A DNA stretch of 64,000 nucleotides from Microbacterium sp. SORGH_AS_1204 (lineage in GTDB: Bacteria; Actinomycetota; Actinomycetes; Actinomycetales; Microbacteriaceae), in contig NZ_JAUTBD010000001.1 in assembly GCF_030818935.1 (NCBI RefSeq), forward strand, positions 372,001 to 436,000, given 5' to 3'. A model generated the notes under the pieces. That model had not been told where the DNA came from and did no database searches. It worked only from the letters and a program-made list of their open reading frames with translations. Below, one piece after another: positions 33,534 to 42,378 of this stretch. The position numbers were made by a program, and so were the translations under genes. Positions within the stretch are counted from its first letter, which is position 1, and every line of letters starts with the position of its first letter.

Positions 33534-34715
33534 ATGAAGGCACTGACCTGGCAGGGCACGCGCAACGTGAGCGTCGAGGAGGTCCCCGACCCCGAGATCC
33601 TCGAGCCCACCGATGCGATCGTGAAGATCACGTCCACCGCGATCTGCGGGTCGGACCTGCACCTCTACGAACTCTTCGGCCCCTTCATCGACAAGGGCGA
33701 CGTGCTCGGCCACGAGCCGATGGGCGTCGTGGTCGAGGTGGGCTCGGCCGTGACGAACCTCGCCGTCGGCGACCGGGTCGTCGTGCCGTTCAACATCTCG
33801 TGCGGCCACTGCTTCATGTGCCGCCGCGGACTGCAGTCGCAGTGCGAGACGACGCAGGTGCGCGAGTACGGCAGCGGGGCTGCGCTGTTCGGTTACACCA
33901 AGCTCTACGGTCAGGTGCCGGGCGGGCAGGCGGAGTACCTGCGCGTGCCCCTGGCCGACTACAACCACATTCGCGTCGGTGACGACCTACCCGACGACCG
34001 CTACCTCTTCCTCAGCGACATCGTCCCCACTGCCTGGCAGGGCGTGCAGTACGCCGACGTCCCCGAGGGCGGCACGCTCGCCGTCATGGGGCTCGGCCCG
34101 GTGGGGCAGTTCGCCGCGCGCATCGGCGTGCACCTCGGCTACCGCGTGCTCGCGATCGAGCCGGAGCCCGAGCGTCGCGCGATGGCCGAGCGCCACGGCA
34201 TCCTGACCTACGACCTCACCGACACGGTGGTCGACGAGCTCGTCGATCTCACCGAGGGTCGTGGGGCGGATGGGGTGGTGGATGCCGTCGGCATGGAGGC
34301 CCACGGCAACGGCGGCATCAAGCTGGCCCAGAACGCCGTCGGCCTGCTGCCTGATGCCCTCGCGCGAAAGCTCATGGACAAGGCCGGGCTCGACCGCCTC
34401 GCCGCGGTCTACGCCTCGATCGACCTCGTGCGCCGCGGCGGCACGGTGTCGCTGAGCGGCGTGTACGCCGGTGAGGCCGACGTGCTGCCGATGAAGACGA
34501 TGTTCGACAAGCAGCTGAACCTGCGCATGGGCCAGTGCAACGTCAAGCGCTGGATCGACGACCTGCTGCCCCTCGTGGAGGACCCCGCCGACCCGCTCGG
34601 CGTGATGGACCTGGTGACCCACCACGCCCCGCTCGACGACGCCCCCGGCCTGTACGAGACGTTCCAGAAGAAGCAGGACGGCTGCATCAAGGTCGTGCTG
34701 CGCCCCGGCTCCTGA
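33534..34715 (+). CDS. Zinc-dependent FDH-like alcohol dehydrogenase
   Basis: A 393-residue enzyme, ATG after GAGAGGCACG. It has the catalytic zinc site AICGSDLHLYELFG, GHEPMGVVVEVGS, structural-zinc cysteines (CGHCFMCRRGLQSQC), the NAD loop VMGLGPVGQFAAR and DAVGMEAHGNGG. The C-terminal MGQCNVKRWIDDLLPLVED is complete, and comparison with it shows what was lost from the pseudogene at 4245. It is a stand-alone gene followed by two palindromic repeats. Confidence 0.88.
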   Translation: MKALTWQGTRNVSVEEVPDPEILEPTDAIVKITSTAICGSDLHLYELFGPFIDKGDVLGHEPMGVVVEVGSAVTNLAVGDRVVVPFNISCGHCFMCRRGLQSQCETTQVREYGSGAALFGYTKLYGQVPGGQAEYLRVPLADYNHIRVGDDLPDDRYLFLSDIVPTAWQGVQYADVPEGGTLAVMGLGPVGQFAARIGVHLGYRVLAIEPEPERRAMAERHGILTYDLTDTVVDELVDLTEGRGADGVVDAVGMEAHGNGGIKLAQNAVGLLPDALARKLMDKAGLDRLAAVYASIDLVRRGGTVSLSGVYAGEADVLPMKTMFDKQLNLRMGQCNVKRWIDDLLPLVEDPADPLGVMDLVTHHAPLDDAPGLYETFQKKQDGCIKVVLRPGS

Positions 34716-34728
34716 CGCCCCGCGAGGG

Positions 34729-34794
34729 CGCGTGAGGGGTCAGGAATCGTCGCCGGGAGAGGCGCCTGGCGACACTTCTCGACCCCTCGCGCGC
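34729..34794. repeat. Palindrome, GTGAGGGGTCA family, copy 2
   Basis: Arms CGTGAGGGGTC ... GACCCCTCGCGCG pair, with inner GTCGCC/GGCGAC, and a loop of GGGAGAGGCGCCT. It sits 14 bases after the dehydrogenase stop and could serve as terminator. Confidence 0.65.
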
Positions 34795-34828
34795 TCACGC
34801 GCGGCCACGCGCGCGGGGGTGCCAGGCC

Positions 34829-34892
34829 GCGTGAGGGGTCAATTCTTGTCGCCGGGAGAGACGCCAGGCGACACTTCTTGACCCCTCGCGCG
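34829..34892. repeat. Palindrome, GTGAGGGGTCA family, copy 3
   Basis: Arms GCGTGAGGGGTCAA ... TTGACCCCTCGCGC with inner TTGTCGCC/GGCGACA. It is 100 bases after copy 2 and shares its loop (GGGAGAGACGCCA), so the two arose by duplication. Confidence 0.65.
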
Positions 34893-34956
34893 CGGCTACG
34901 CGCGGAGGGCAGGCGGGCGCGGGCGGGGGGAAGAGGGGGATGCCGGGAGGCGGCGC

Positions 34957-36180
34957 TCAGACGCGACCGGCGTGCACGGCCTCGAGGGCGGCGGCATCCG
35001 TCTCGCTCATCCCGGCGATGGGCTCGCCGTTCCAGACGATGTCGTCGCCGAGTGCGGCGAGCGCCTCCTTGCGCTCTCCGTGCGAGATCTTCGCGCCGTG
35101 CACGATCGTGGCCGGGCTCCACAGCATCGCGGCGTCGTCCCACCATCCGGCGCCGACGTCTCGCACGGTGAGCAGATCGTGCAGCGTCTTCGGCAGGTGC
35201 GACAGTGGCTCGGTGAACGCGTCGGCGATCACGGCGAGCGTGATTTGCCGCTGCGTGCCGGGGATCGCGACGACGGGCGCGGCGAGTTCGCCCTGGATCG
35301 CCTTCGACACGTCATCGGCGTCGAGCAGGATGACGCCGTTGGTGGGCCGCGGGTTGCACTCGATGATCTTGTAGTCGGGGGCGGCATCGGTACCGTGATC
35401 GACGAAGTCGAACGAGATCTGACCCGTGAATCCCGGGTCGAGGGCGCCGACCAGCTGTTGCGTGTACCGCAGCGTGTCGGTGCTGTCGACGGCGACGAAG
35501 GCGATCGCGGTGGAGTGCGCCCACTGCTCGGCCGCCTTGTAGGTCGTGTGCGCCTGCACCTTCCCGTCGACGACCACGCTGTACGTGCACACCATCGGCC
35601 CGTCGACGAAGGGCTGCACGAGCCACGGCTGCTCGGGCGTGGGCACGCAGTCCTCGACCGGCACCTTGCCGGCGAGCGGGCCGGTGTTCGTCAGCAGGCC
35701 CACACCGCCGCGCGAGAACGCCGCGCGGGCGAAATAGCGGGGAAAACGGGCGATGGCGCCGCGCAGCTCGTCGGACGAGGTGACCACGACCGTTTCAGGG
35801 ATGGGCACCCCGGCCTCCTGCGCCAGACGCTGGAAGCTGGCCTTGTCGTGCAGGCGGGCCAGATCGCTGAATCGGCCCGCATACAGGCGGACGCCCGCGG
35901 GGAGGTCTGCCGCGCGGGCGGCGAGGTAGAAGACCTCCTCGAACGTGGGGATGATCAGGTCGATGTCGTGCCTCTCGACGTACCTGCTCACGGTGGCGAC
36001 GAAGGCATCGGTCTCGAAACGCGGCGACGGCGTCGTCAGGTGCCCGGCGAGGAAGCGCGAGTGGCTTCCGACGGCTCCGTCGTACGTGTCGCCGGCGAAG
36101 ACGGTGTGACCGGCGCTTCCGAGCTTGCGGATCAGATCGAGCGCGAAGGTGTTGCGGGAACTGGTGACGAGCACGCGCAT
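34957..36180 (-). CDS. ATP-grasp carboxylate-amine ligase (CarB-like)
   Basis: A 407-residue ATP-grasp protein: N-terminal pre-ATP fold (VLVTSSRNTFALDLIRKLG), then the lid and nucleotide site LHDKASFQRLAQEAGVPIPE, the acidic/His positions WLVQPFVDGP, and the metal-binding IIECNPRPTNG. It would ligate a carboxylate to an amine or thiol using ATP. A TAGAGT box (minus strand, 36217-36222) lies about 37 bases upstream of the start. It is divergent from the circularly permuted ATP-grasp operon at 36287, across 106 bases, and may act with it. The substrate is unknown. Confidence 0.75.
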   Translation of the reverse strand: MRVLVTSSRNTFALDLIRKLGSAGHTVFAGDTYDGAVGSHSRFLAGHLTTPSPRFETDAFVATVSRYVERHDIDLIIPTFEEVFYLAARAADLPAGVRLYAGRFSDLARLHDKASFQRLAQEAGVPIPETVVVTSSDELRGAIARFPRYFARAAFSRGGVGLLTNTGPLAGKVPVEDCVPTPEQPWLVQPFVDGPMVCTYSVVVDGKVQAHTTYKAAEQWAHSTAIAFVAVDSTDTLRYTQQLVGALDPGFTGQISFDFVDHGTDAAPDYKIIECNPRPTNGVILLDADDVSKAIQGELAAPVVAIPGTQRQITLAVIADAFTEPLSHLPKTLHDLLTVRDVGAGWWDDAAMLWSPATIVHGAKISHGERKEALAALGDDIVWNGEPIAGMSETDAAALEAVHAGRV

Positions 36181-36274
36181 GGAGGCACCCTTGGTCGTGG
36201 CGGCGAGGTGAGCGTCACTCTATCCATCCGCCGAGATCGCCGCCGGGGAAACGTGGCGGCAACACGGCGCTGAG

Positions 36275-36280
36275 TAGAGT
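36275..36280 (+). promoter_or_regulatory. -10 box (TAGAGT) for a leaderless transcript
   Basis: TAGAGT is followed by 6 bases and the ATG at 36287. Confidence 0.5.
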
Positions 36281-36286
36281 CGACGC

Positions 36287-38056
36287 ATGGGTGACCTGTT
36301 CGACGGTTACGGCTCCACGCTGGCGCCGCGCAAGACCGCATCCGGCGTCCCGGCGTTCGACGAGATGTTCGGTGTCCCGGTGAGTCCGGGAGAAGCCGCG
36401 CCCTCTCGCGCGGCGTACCGGGAGCTGTACCAGACGCTCGCGCAGATGACCCAGGAGGAGCTGCGCGGTCGCACCGAATCGCTCGCGAGCTCCTACCTCG
36501 CCCAGGGCGTGACGTTCGACTTCGCGGGCGAGGAGCGGCCTTTCCCCCTGGATGCCGTGCCTCGCGTCATCGCGTACGACGAGTGGTCGCGCATCGAGGC
36601 CGGCGTGAAGCAGCGCGTCAAGGCTCTCGAGGCGTTCCTCGACGATGCCTACGGCAACCAGCACTGCGTGCGCGACGGCATCCTGCCCGCGGGCCTCATC
36701 TCGTCGTCGCAGTACTTCTACCGTCAGGCCGCCGGCATCCGCAGCGCCAACGGCGTGCGCATCCAGGTGTCGGGCATCGACCTGATCCGCGACGAGCACG
36801 GCGAGATGCGCGTGCTCGAAGACAACGTGCGCGTGCCCTCGGGTGTCTCCTACGTCATCTCGAACCGCCGCGTCATGGCCCAGACACTGCCGGAGCTGTT
36901 TGTCTCGATGCGCGTGCGGCCCGTCGGCGACTACCCGAACAAGCTGCTCGCGGCGCTGCGCGCCTCCGCCCCGCCCGGGATCGACGATCCGAACATCGTC
37001 GTGCTCACCCCGGGTGTCTACAACTCGGCGTACTTCGAGCACACGCTGCTCGCGCGCCTCATGGGCGTCGAGCTGGTCGAGGGCCGCGACCTGCTGTGCA
37101 TCGGCGGCAAGGTGTTCATGCGCACGACCCGCGGCCCGCAGCGCGTCGACGTGATCTACCGTCGCGTCGACGACGACTTCCTCGACCCGCTGCAGTTCCG
37201 CGCAGACTCGATGCTGGGCGCGCCCGGCCTCATGCTCGCCGCACGCCTGGGCAACGTCACGATCGCCAACGCGGTGGGCAACGGCGTCGCCGACGACAAG
37301 CTCCTCTACACCTATGTGCCCGATCTGATCCGGTACTACCTGGCCGAAGAACCCATCCTGAAGAACGTCGACACCTGGCGGCTGGAAGACCCGGGTGCGC
37401 TCGAAGAGGTGCTCGACCGCCTCCCCGAACTGGTCGTGAAGCCCGTGGACGGTTCGGGAGGCAAGGGGCTGGTGGTGGGCCCCGACGCCTCGCCGGCCGA
37501 GCTCGAGCAGCTGCGCAAGCGCCTGCTCGCCGACCCGCGCGGCTGGATCGCCCAGCCGGTGGTCATGCTCTCCACGATCCCCACCCTGGTGGAAGACGGG
37601 ATGCGACCCCGCCACGCCGACCTGCGTCCGTTCGCGGTCAATGACGGCGACGACATCTGGGTACTGCCCGGCGGCCTCACCCGCGTGGCGCTGCCCGAGG
37701 GGCAGCTCGTGGTCAACTCCAGCCAGGGCGGCGGCTCGAAGGACACGTGGGTGGTCGGCGGTTCGGCCCCCTCGCATGTGGAGTACGGCCAGGGCAACGG
37801 CGTCTCGGGACTCGTGGCCGATCAGGCGGCGGTGACCGAGGCGATCCCGATCATCTACGACGGTCAGCCCGCGCCCGCCACCTCTCCCCGCGACCCGCGC
37901 CCGAGCGAATCGCGCTCAGGGAAGGAGCAGCAGGAGCAGCAGCAACAGGATGCCGGGGTGCAGCACGGTCCGCAGGCCGAGCAGCAGCAACAGACCCGCG
38001 AGCGGGTGCCCGACCCGTCGACGAGCTCAGGGGCGAAGGAGGTCGGTTCATGCTGA
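36287..38056 (+). CDS. Circularly permuted type 2 ATP-grasp protein (DUF404/DUF407)
   Basis: A 589-residue protein. Typical segments are FDEMFGVPVSPGEAAPSRAAY, VQVSGIDLIRDEHGEM-type core (IQVSGIDLIRDEHGEM), VLEDNVRVPSGVSYV, VIYRRVDDDFLDPLQF and VVKPVDGSGGKGLVVG as the glycine-rich nucleotide loop. This family is predicted to form amide bonds in small peptides. The last 70 residues are a Gln-rich disordered tail (KEQQEQQQQD) that ends in DPSTSSGAK, the translation of a REP-like repeat that invaded the 3' end. The stop overlaps the alpha-E gene by 7 bases. Confidence 0.88.
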   Translation: MGDLFDGYGSTLAPRKTASGVPAFDEMFGVPVSPGEAAPSRAAYRELYQTLAQMTQEELRGRTESLASSYLAQGVTFDFAGEERPFPLDAVPRVIAYDEWSRIEAGVKQRVKALEAFLDDAYGNQHCVRDGILPAGLISSSQYFYRQAAGIRSANGVRIQVSGIDLIRDEHGEMRVLEDNVRVPSGVSYVISNRRVMAQTLPELFVSMRVRPVGDYPNKLLAALRASAPPGIDDPNIVVLTPGVYNSAYFEHTLLARLMGVELVEGRDLLCIGGKVFMRTTRGPQRVDVIYRRVDDDFLDPLQFRADSMLGAPGLMLAARLGNVTIANAVGNGVADDKLLYTYVPDLIRYYLAEEPILKNVDTWRLEDPGALEEVLDRLPELVVKPVDGSGGKGLVVGPDASPAELEQLRKRLLADPRGWIAQPVVMLSTIPTLVEDGMRPRHADLRPFAVNDGDDIWVLPGGLTRVALPEGQLVVNSSQGGGSKDTWVVGGSAPSHVEYGQGNGVSGLVADQAAVTEAIPIIYDGQPAPATSPRDPRPSESRSGKEQQEQQQQDAGVQHGPQAEQQQQTRERVPDPSTSSGAKEVGSC

Positions 38057-38982
38057 GCCGCATCGCGGAGAGCCTGTTCTGGATCGGCCGCTACATCGAG
38101 CGCAGCGACGGCACCGCCCGCATTCTCGACGTGCACCTGCAGCTGCTTCTCGAAGACCCCTGGATCGATGAGGACACCGCGTGCCGGTCGTTGCTGAGCG
38201 TCATGGGGTCGGCCTGGCCCGAGAACGTCGACACGGTACGCCGCGACGACGTGCTCGCCCGCCTCGCCGTCGACCGCATGAATCCGTCGAGCATCGCCTA
38301 CTCGCTCACCGCGGCGCGCGAGAACGCCCGGCGCGCGCGTGAGATCGTCTCGACCGAGCTGTGGGAGATCCTCAACACCACGAACTCCCGCATGCCACGG
38401 CGGCTGCAGACCGACAAGGTGCACGAGTTCTTCCAGTGGGTGCGCGAGCGTGCCGCCCTGGCGATCGGCATCGTCGACTCCTCGACGAACCGTGACGAGG
38501 CGTGGCAGTTCTTCACGCTCGGTCGCAGCATCGAGCGCACCGACATGACGGCGCGCCTTCTCGCCACGCGGTCGCTGACCGAGGTGTCGGGTCCGTCGTG
38601 GACGACGATCCTGCGCTCCTGCGGCGCGTACGAGGCGTACCTGCGCACGTATCGCGGGATGCCGAGCGCACGCAATGCGGCCGAGTTCCTGCTGCTGGAC
38701 CGCCTGTTCCCGCGCTCGATCATCTACTCGATCCAGCGCGCCGAAGACTGCATGAGCGCGATCGACCCCCGCGCCGACCGTGTCGGGCACTCCAACACGG
38801 TGCTGCGCGCGCTCGGCCAGATCCGCAACGACCTGGAGTACCGGCCGGTCAGCGACGTGCTCACCGATCTGCCCGAGCACATGCAGCGCGTGCAGACGGT
38901 GACGCGCGAAGCGTCGGAGGCCATCCGTTCGCGCTTCTTCCCCACGCAGGCCGAGCCGAGCTGGATCGGGGAGATCTCATGA
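38050..38982 (+). CDS. Alpha-E domain protein (DUF403)
   Basis: A 310-residue all-helical protein. MLSRIAESLFWIGRYIERSD is the family hallmark at the N-terminus; QFFTLGRSIERTDMTARLL is an internal repeat of the same motif. Alpha-E proteins always accompany circularly permuted ATP-grasp proteins and transglutaminases and are thought to assist the ligase. Here the gene sits between these two. Catalysis has not been shown for this family as far as I know. Confidence 0.9.
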   Translation: MLSRIAESLFWIGRYIERSDGTARILDVHLQLLLEDPWIDEDTACRSLLSVMGSAWPENVDTVRRDDVLARLAVDRMNPSSIAYSLTAARENARRAREIVSTELWEILNTTNSRMPRRLQTDKVHEFFQWVRERAALAIGIVDSSTNRDEAWQFFTLGRSIERTDMTARLLATRSLTEVSGPSWTTILRSCGAYEAYLRTYRGMPSARNAAEFLLLDRLFPRSIIYSIQRAEDCMSAIDPRADRVGHSNTVLRALGQIRNDLEYRPVSDVLTDLPEHMQRVQTVTREASEAIRSRFFPTQAEPSWIGEIS

Positions 38983-38983
38983 A

Positions 38984-39004
38984 CCTTCGACAGGCTCAGG
39001 GACC
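38984..39004. repeat. REP-like element (CCTTCGACAGGCTCAGGG)
   Basis: This sequence right after the alpha-E stop matches the widespread CTTCGACAGGCTCAGGG repeat. A diverged inverted-type copy (GTCGACGAGCTCAGGG, 38017-38032) is inside the 3' end of the upstream ATP-grasp gene. Confidence 0.6.
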
Positions 39005-39037
39005 CTCGGCGCGACGCCAGGGTGAAGGGAACGTGCG

Positions 39038-39883
39038 ATGAAGCGTCTGCGCATCGAGCACCAGACCGGTTTCGTCTACCCGGGCGACGTCTCGGCGTCG
39101 TACAACGAGGCCCGGATGCTGCCGCACTCGACGGAGAGCCAGTTCGTGCTGAGCTCGTCGCTCGACATCGAACCGTCGACCTCGGTCAATCAGTACGTCG
39201 ACTATTTCGGCACGCGGGTCGCGGCGTTCGACGTGTTGTCGCCGCACTCGGCGCTGATGATCACCGCCCGTTCGCTCGTAGAGGTGCGCCCGCGCCCGAT
39301 CGAGCACACCGACATCACGTGGGAGCAGCTCGCTGCGGAGGCCGCTCGCTCGATCGCGACCGTCGAGCAGCTCACGCAGACGCGCCGCACGGCCCCGCAC
39401 CCGGAGGTCGCCGAGCTCGCCCGCTCGATCGCCGCGCAGCACGATCGTCCGGGTCCCGCGGCGCACGCCATCGCCGAGGCGATCGGGGATGCCATCGACT
39501 ACATGCAGGGCGTGACCGGGGTGCATTCGACCGCCGTCGACGCGTGGGAGGCGCGCAAGGGCGTCTGCCAGGACATCGCCCACATCGCCATCGGCGCGCT
39601 TCGCGAGGTCGGCATCCCGGCCCGGTACGTCTCGGGGTATCTGCACCCGAAGCCCTCCGCCGAGGTCGGCGAGGCCGTGACCGGCGAGTCGCACGCATGG
39701 GTGGAGTGGTTCGCCGGCGACTGGCAGGGCTTCGACCCGACGAACAACATCGAGATCGGCGACCGCCACGTGCTCGTGGGCCGGGGCCGCGATTACAACG
39801 ACGTGCCGCCGCTTCGCGGGGTGTACGCCGGTCCCGGTCGCAGCAACCTCAAGGTGAAGGTGACGATCACGCGCGAGACGTAG
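39038..39883 (+). CDS. Transglutaminase-like cysteine protease family protein
   Basis: A 281-residue protein with N-terminal bacterial transglutaminase-like domain ([20 protein letters not shown]) and catalytic core: Cys in [19 protein letters not shown], His in [15 protein letters not shown], Asp in [14 protein letters not shown]. Likely a papain-fold peptidase acting on the amide product of the upstream ligase, or on protein. It follows the alpha-E gene by 55 bases that contain a REP element. ATG 39038 has GGTGAAGGGAACG upstream. Confidence 0.88.
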   Translation: MKRLRIEHQTGFVYPGDVSASYNEARMLPHSTESQFVLSSSLDIEPSTSVNQYVDYFGTRVAAFDVLSPHSALMITARSLVEVRPRPIEHTDITWEQLAAEAARSIATVEQLTQTRRTAPHPEVAELARSIAAQHDRPGPAAHAIAEAIGDAIDYMQGVTGVHSTAVDAWEARKGVCQDIAHIAIGALREVGIPARYVSGYLHPKPSAEVGEAVTGESHAWVEWFAGDWQGFDPTNNIEIGDRHVLVGRGRDYNDVPPLRGVYAGPGRSNLKVKVTITRET

Positions 39884-39904
39884 CGGGAGGGCGGCGTGCG
39901 GTTC

Positions 39905-39924
39905 TACGATGTGGTCAGACCACA
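39905..39924 (+). promoter_or_regulatory. -10 box overlapping a FadR/LldR-type operator
   Basis: TACGAT (39905-39910) is a -10 box. The palindrome TGTGGTCAGACCACA (39910-39924) starts on its last base and covers the expected transcription start. The core TGGTCAGACCA fits the TGGTCxGACCA consensus of FadR-subfamily GntR repressors such as LldR. A bound repressor would block initiation, so lactate (or similar) induction is likely. The regulator gene is not in the window. Confidence 0.65.
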
Positions 39925-39939
39925 CGAAAGCGAGAACCC

Positions 39940-41196
39940 ATGGTTCAGCGTCAGCTCCCCAAGGTCGGCGAGCTCCTCGAGCTCATGCAGTTCAAGAAGC
40001 CCGAGCTCGACGCGCGAACGCGTCGCCTCGATGCCGCCCTGACGATCGGCGACCTCCGCACGATCGCGAAGCGGCGCACCCCGAAAGCGGCCTTCGACTA
40101 CACCGACGGTGCGGCCGAGGGCGAGTTGTCGCTCGCCCGCGCCCGCCGCGCGTTCGAAGACGTGGAGTTCCACCCCGACATCCTGCGCCCGGCAGCCGAC
40201 GTCGACACCTCGTGCGAGATCCTCGGGGGGCCCTCGGCTCTGCCGTTCGGCATCGCGCCCACCGGGTTCACGCGTCTGATGCAGACCGAGGGCGAGACCG
40301 CCGGAGCGTCCGCGGCGGCGGCCGCCGGCATCCCGTTCACCCTGTCGACGCTCGGGACCACCTCGATCGAAGACGTCAAGGCGGCCAATCCGCACGGGCG
40401 CAACTGGTTCCAGTTGTACGTCATGAAGGACCGCAGCATCTCGTACGGTCTGGTCGAGCGCGCGGCGCAGGCGGGCTTCGACACGCTGCAGTTCACCGTC
40501 GACACCCCCATCGCCGGGGCACGACTGCGCGACAAGCGCAACGGGTTCTCGATCCCGCCGCAGCTGACGGTCGGCACGATCGTCGACGCGATCCCGCGCC
40601 CGTGGTGGTGGATCGACTTCCTCACCACGCCCAAGCTCGAATTCGCCTCTCTCAGCACCACCGGCGGCACCGTCGGCGAGCTGTTGAACGCGGCGATGGA
40701 CCCCACGATCAGCTACGACGACCTCGACGTCATCCGCGGCATGTGGCCGGGCAAGATCGTCGTCAAGGGCGTGCAGAACGTGCAGGATGCCGTCCGCCTC
40801 ATCGACCGGGGCGTCGACGGCATCGTGCTGTCGAACCACGGCGGCCGTCAGCTCGACCGCGCGCCGGTCCCGTTCCACCTGCTGCCGAAGGTCGTGCGCG
40901 AGGTGGGTGAGGACGCCACGGTGATGGTCGACACCGGCATCATGAACGGCGCCGACATCGTGGCATCCATCGCCCTGGGGGCGACGTTCACCCTCATCGG
41001 GCGGGCGTACCTCTACGGTCTGATGGCCGGCGGGCGTCAGGGTGTCGATCGCACGATCGCGATCCTGCGCAGCGAGATCGAGCGCACGATGACGCTGCTC
41101 GGGGTGTCGTCGCTCGCGGAGCTCGAGCCGCGGCATGTCACGCAACTCACGCGGCTGGTGCCGGTAGACGGCTCGGCGGTCGACGCGCGAGCGTAG
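39940..41196 (+). CDS. FMN-dependent alpha-hydroxy acid oxidase/dehydrogenase (L-lactate type)
   Basis: A 418-residue TIM-barrel flavoprotein. [21 protein letters not shown] at the N-terminus, [28 protein letters not shown], and the catalytic His/Arg in [14 protein letters not shown] with [14 protein letters not shown] and [12 protein letters not shown]. It should oxidise L-lactate or another 2-hydroxy acid to the keto acid, using quinone or O2. Length suits LldD or lactate monooxygenase groups; which applies is unsettled. The FadR-type operator upstream supports lactate-like induction. Confidence 0.85.
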   Translation: MVQRQLPKVGELLELMQFKKPELDARTRRLDAALTIGDLRTIAKRRTPKAAFDYTDGAAEGELSLARARRAFEDVEFHPDILRPAADVDTSCEILGGPSALPFGIAPTGFTRLMQTEGETAGASAAAAAGIPFTLSTLGTTSIEDVKAANPHGRNWFQLYVMKDRSISYGLVERAAQAGFDTLQFTVDTPIAGARLRDKRNGFSIPPQLTVGTIVDAIPRPWWWIDFLTTPKLEFASLSTTGGTVGELLNAAMDPTISYDDLDVIRGMWPGKIVVKGVQNVQDAVRLIDRGVDGIVLSNHGGRQLDRAPVPFHLLPKVVREVGEDATVMVDTGIMNGADIVASIALGATFTLIGRAYLYGLMAGGRQGVDRTIAILRSEIERTMTLLGVSSLAELEPRHVTQLTRLVPVDGSAVDARA

Positions 41197-41270
41197 GCGG
41201 TCAGGCCGAGGCGCACCCTGACCGCAGCGGCGGGCGCCGGCGCCCGCGGAGACCGACCACTCGGCGTCAG

Positions 41271-41310
41271 CTCAGCCGGCGTGCGAGCTGTGCGGCCGGT
41301 GCCGGCTGAG
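41271..41310. terminator. Hairpin between convergent genes
   Basis: CTCAGCCGGC and GCCGGCTGAG form a perfect 10-bp stem with a 20-base loop. A second self-complementary block, GCGGGCGCCGGCGCCCGC, lies at 41230-41247. Together they fill the 171-base gap between the lactate oxidase and the signal peptidase. Confidence 0.5.
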
Positions 41311-41367
41311 TGCATGCCCGGCGATCTGCCTCTCATCGGCGCCGTCCGCGCGTTCGCGGGGGAGGGG

Positions 41368-42375
41368 TCAGCGACAGTACGGTCGGCCGAATCCGAGGAG
41401 CGCTCCGCCGATGCGAACCGACTCCGACGACAGCGCGGACCAGGTCGACCCGACGTGGGCCCGGATCGTGACCGTCGACGTGCTGAACAGCGAGTACCAC
41501 CCGCTCGGGACGCGGGCGGAGCGGCTCTCGGGTGGGAGGTCGGTCAGCACGACGCGGCCGTCGACGAGCATGTCGAAGCTCCGCGCCGGCCAGCCGTCGT
41601 AGCGCCACGAGACCGTCGCGCTCGAGAAGAGGCCGTCGGAGCACGTCAGCGACCAGGGAGGCGTGACGCGCCCCGCCGTGACGAAACCCCGCGCCCCCGC
41701 GACAGCGCTCAACGCCGCGTGACTCGGTGTCGCCAGGGCGACCATCGCCGCAGTGACCAGTGCCGCGAGGCTGAGGGCCCAGGTGCGCGGTCGCCTGCGC
41801 GCGGCATCCGTTGCTGCCGGAGAGCCGCCGGTCGCGGGCTTCGCGAAGCGCCCCTCGCCGTCGGCGTCCCCGTCGGGGCGCGTCTCGTCGTCGTCGATGC
41901 CTCGGCGCAGTGCGAGGGCGAGGCACGCGGCGAAGCCGACGACGCTCAGGGTGAGCGGCACGGCATCCCCGCTTCGGAGCCACACGATCGGCAGCCCGAC
42001 GAAGGGCACGCGCAGCACCCCGACGCCGCGGACGGCGTCGGGGTGCACGGGCGAACTGTCGGGCGCGGTATTCGCGTCACCCTTCGTGACGAGCGAGCCG
42101 TCGCCGTCGAAGCCCGTCACGCGGTGCAGGCGCAGGCGGTCGGGCCAGTCCGGGTCGGTCGCCAGCGCGACGCGACCGGGAACGAGGGCGTCGCGGTCGA
42201 CCGGCCGCGCGACCACCACATCGCCCACCTCGATGGCCGGGGCCATCGAGGCCGTCATCACGGTGGTCGGCACCCACCCCACGGCGACGGGTGCCGCCGC
42301 CCAGAAGGTCAGGGCGGCGACCAGGGTCACACATGCCCGCGCGGTCGCGACCGCGACGAGAAGGGTGAGGCGCAC
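41368..42375 (-). CDS. SipW-like signal peptidase I (S26B) with C-terminal domain
   Basis: A 335-residue membrane protein. The N-terminal helix (TLVAALTFWAAAPVAVGW) precedes the catalytic Ser43 in MTASMAPAIEVGDVVV; the partner is His84 in RLRLHRVTGF, as in SipW/archaeal types rather than Lys, with the acidic GDANTAPD. A second helix lies near 140-157, a third near 197-213, and the last 120 residues form an extracytoplasmic domain with a Cys pair. It would cleave the exported substrate encoded just upstream at 42379, 3 bases away. GTG start; the exact N-terminus is likely but not certain. Confidence 0.82.
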   Translation of the reverse strand: MRLTLLVAVATARACVTLVAALTFWAAAPVAVGWVPTTVMTASMAPAIEVGDVVVARPVDRDALVPGRVALATDPDWPDRLRLHRVTGFDGDGSLVTKGDANTAPDSSPVHPDAVRGVGVLRVPFVGLPIVWLRSGDAVPLTLSVVGFAACLALALRRGIDDDETRPDGDADGEGRFAKPATGGSPAATDAARRRPRTWALSLAALVTAAMVALATPSHAALSAVAGARGFVTAGRVTPPWSLTCSDGLFSSATVSWRYDGWPARSFDMLVDGRVVLTDLPPESRSARVPSGWYSLFSTSTVTIRAHVGSTWSALSSESVRIGGALLGFGRPYCR

Positions 42376-42378
42376 CGA

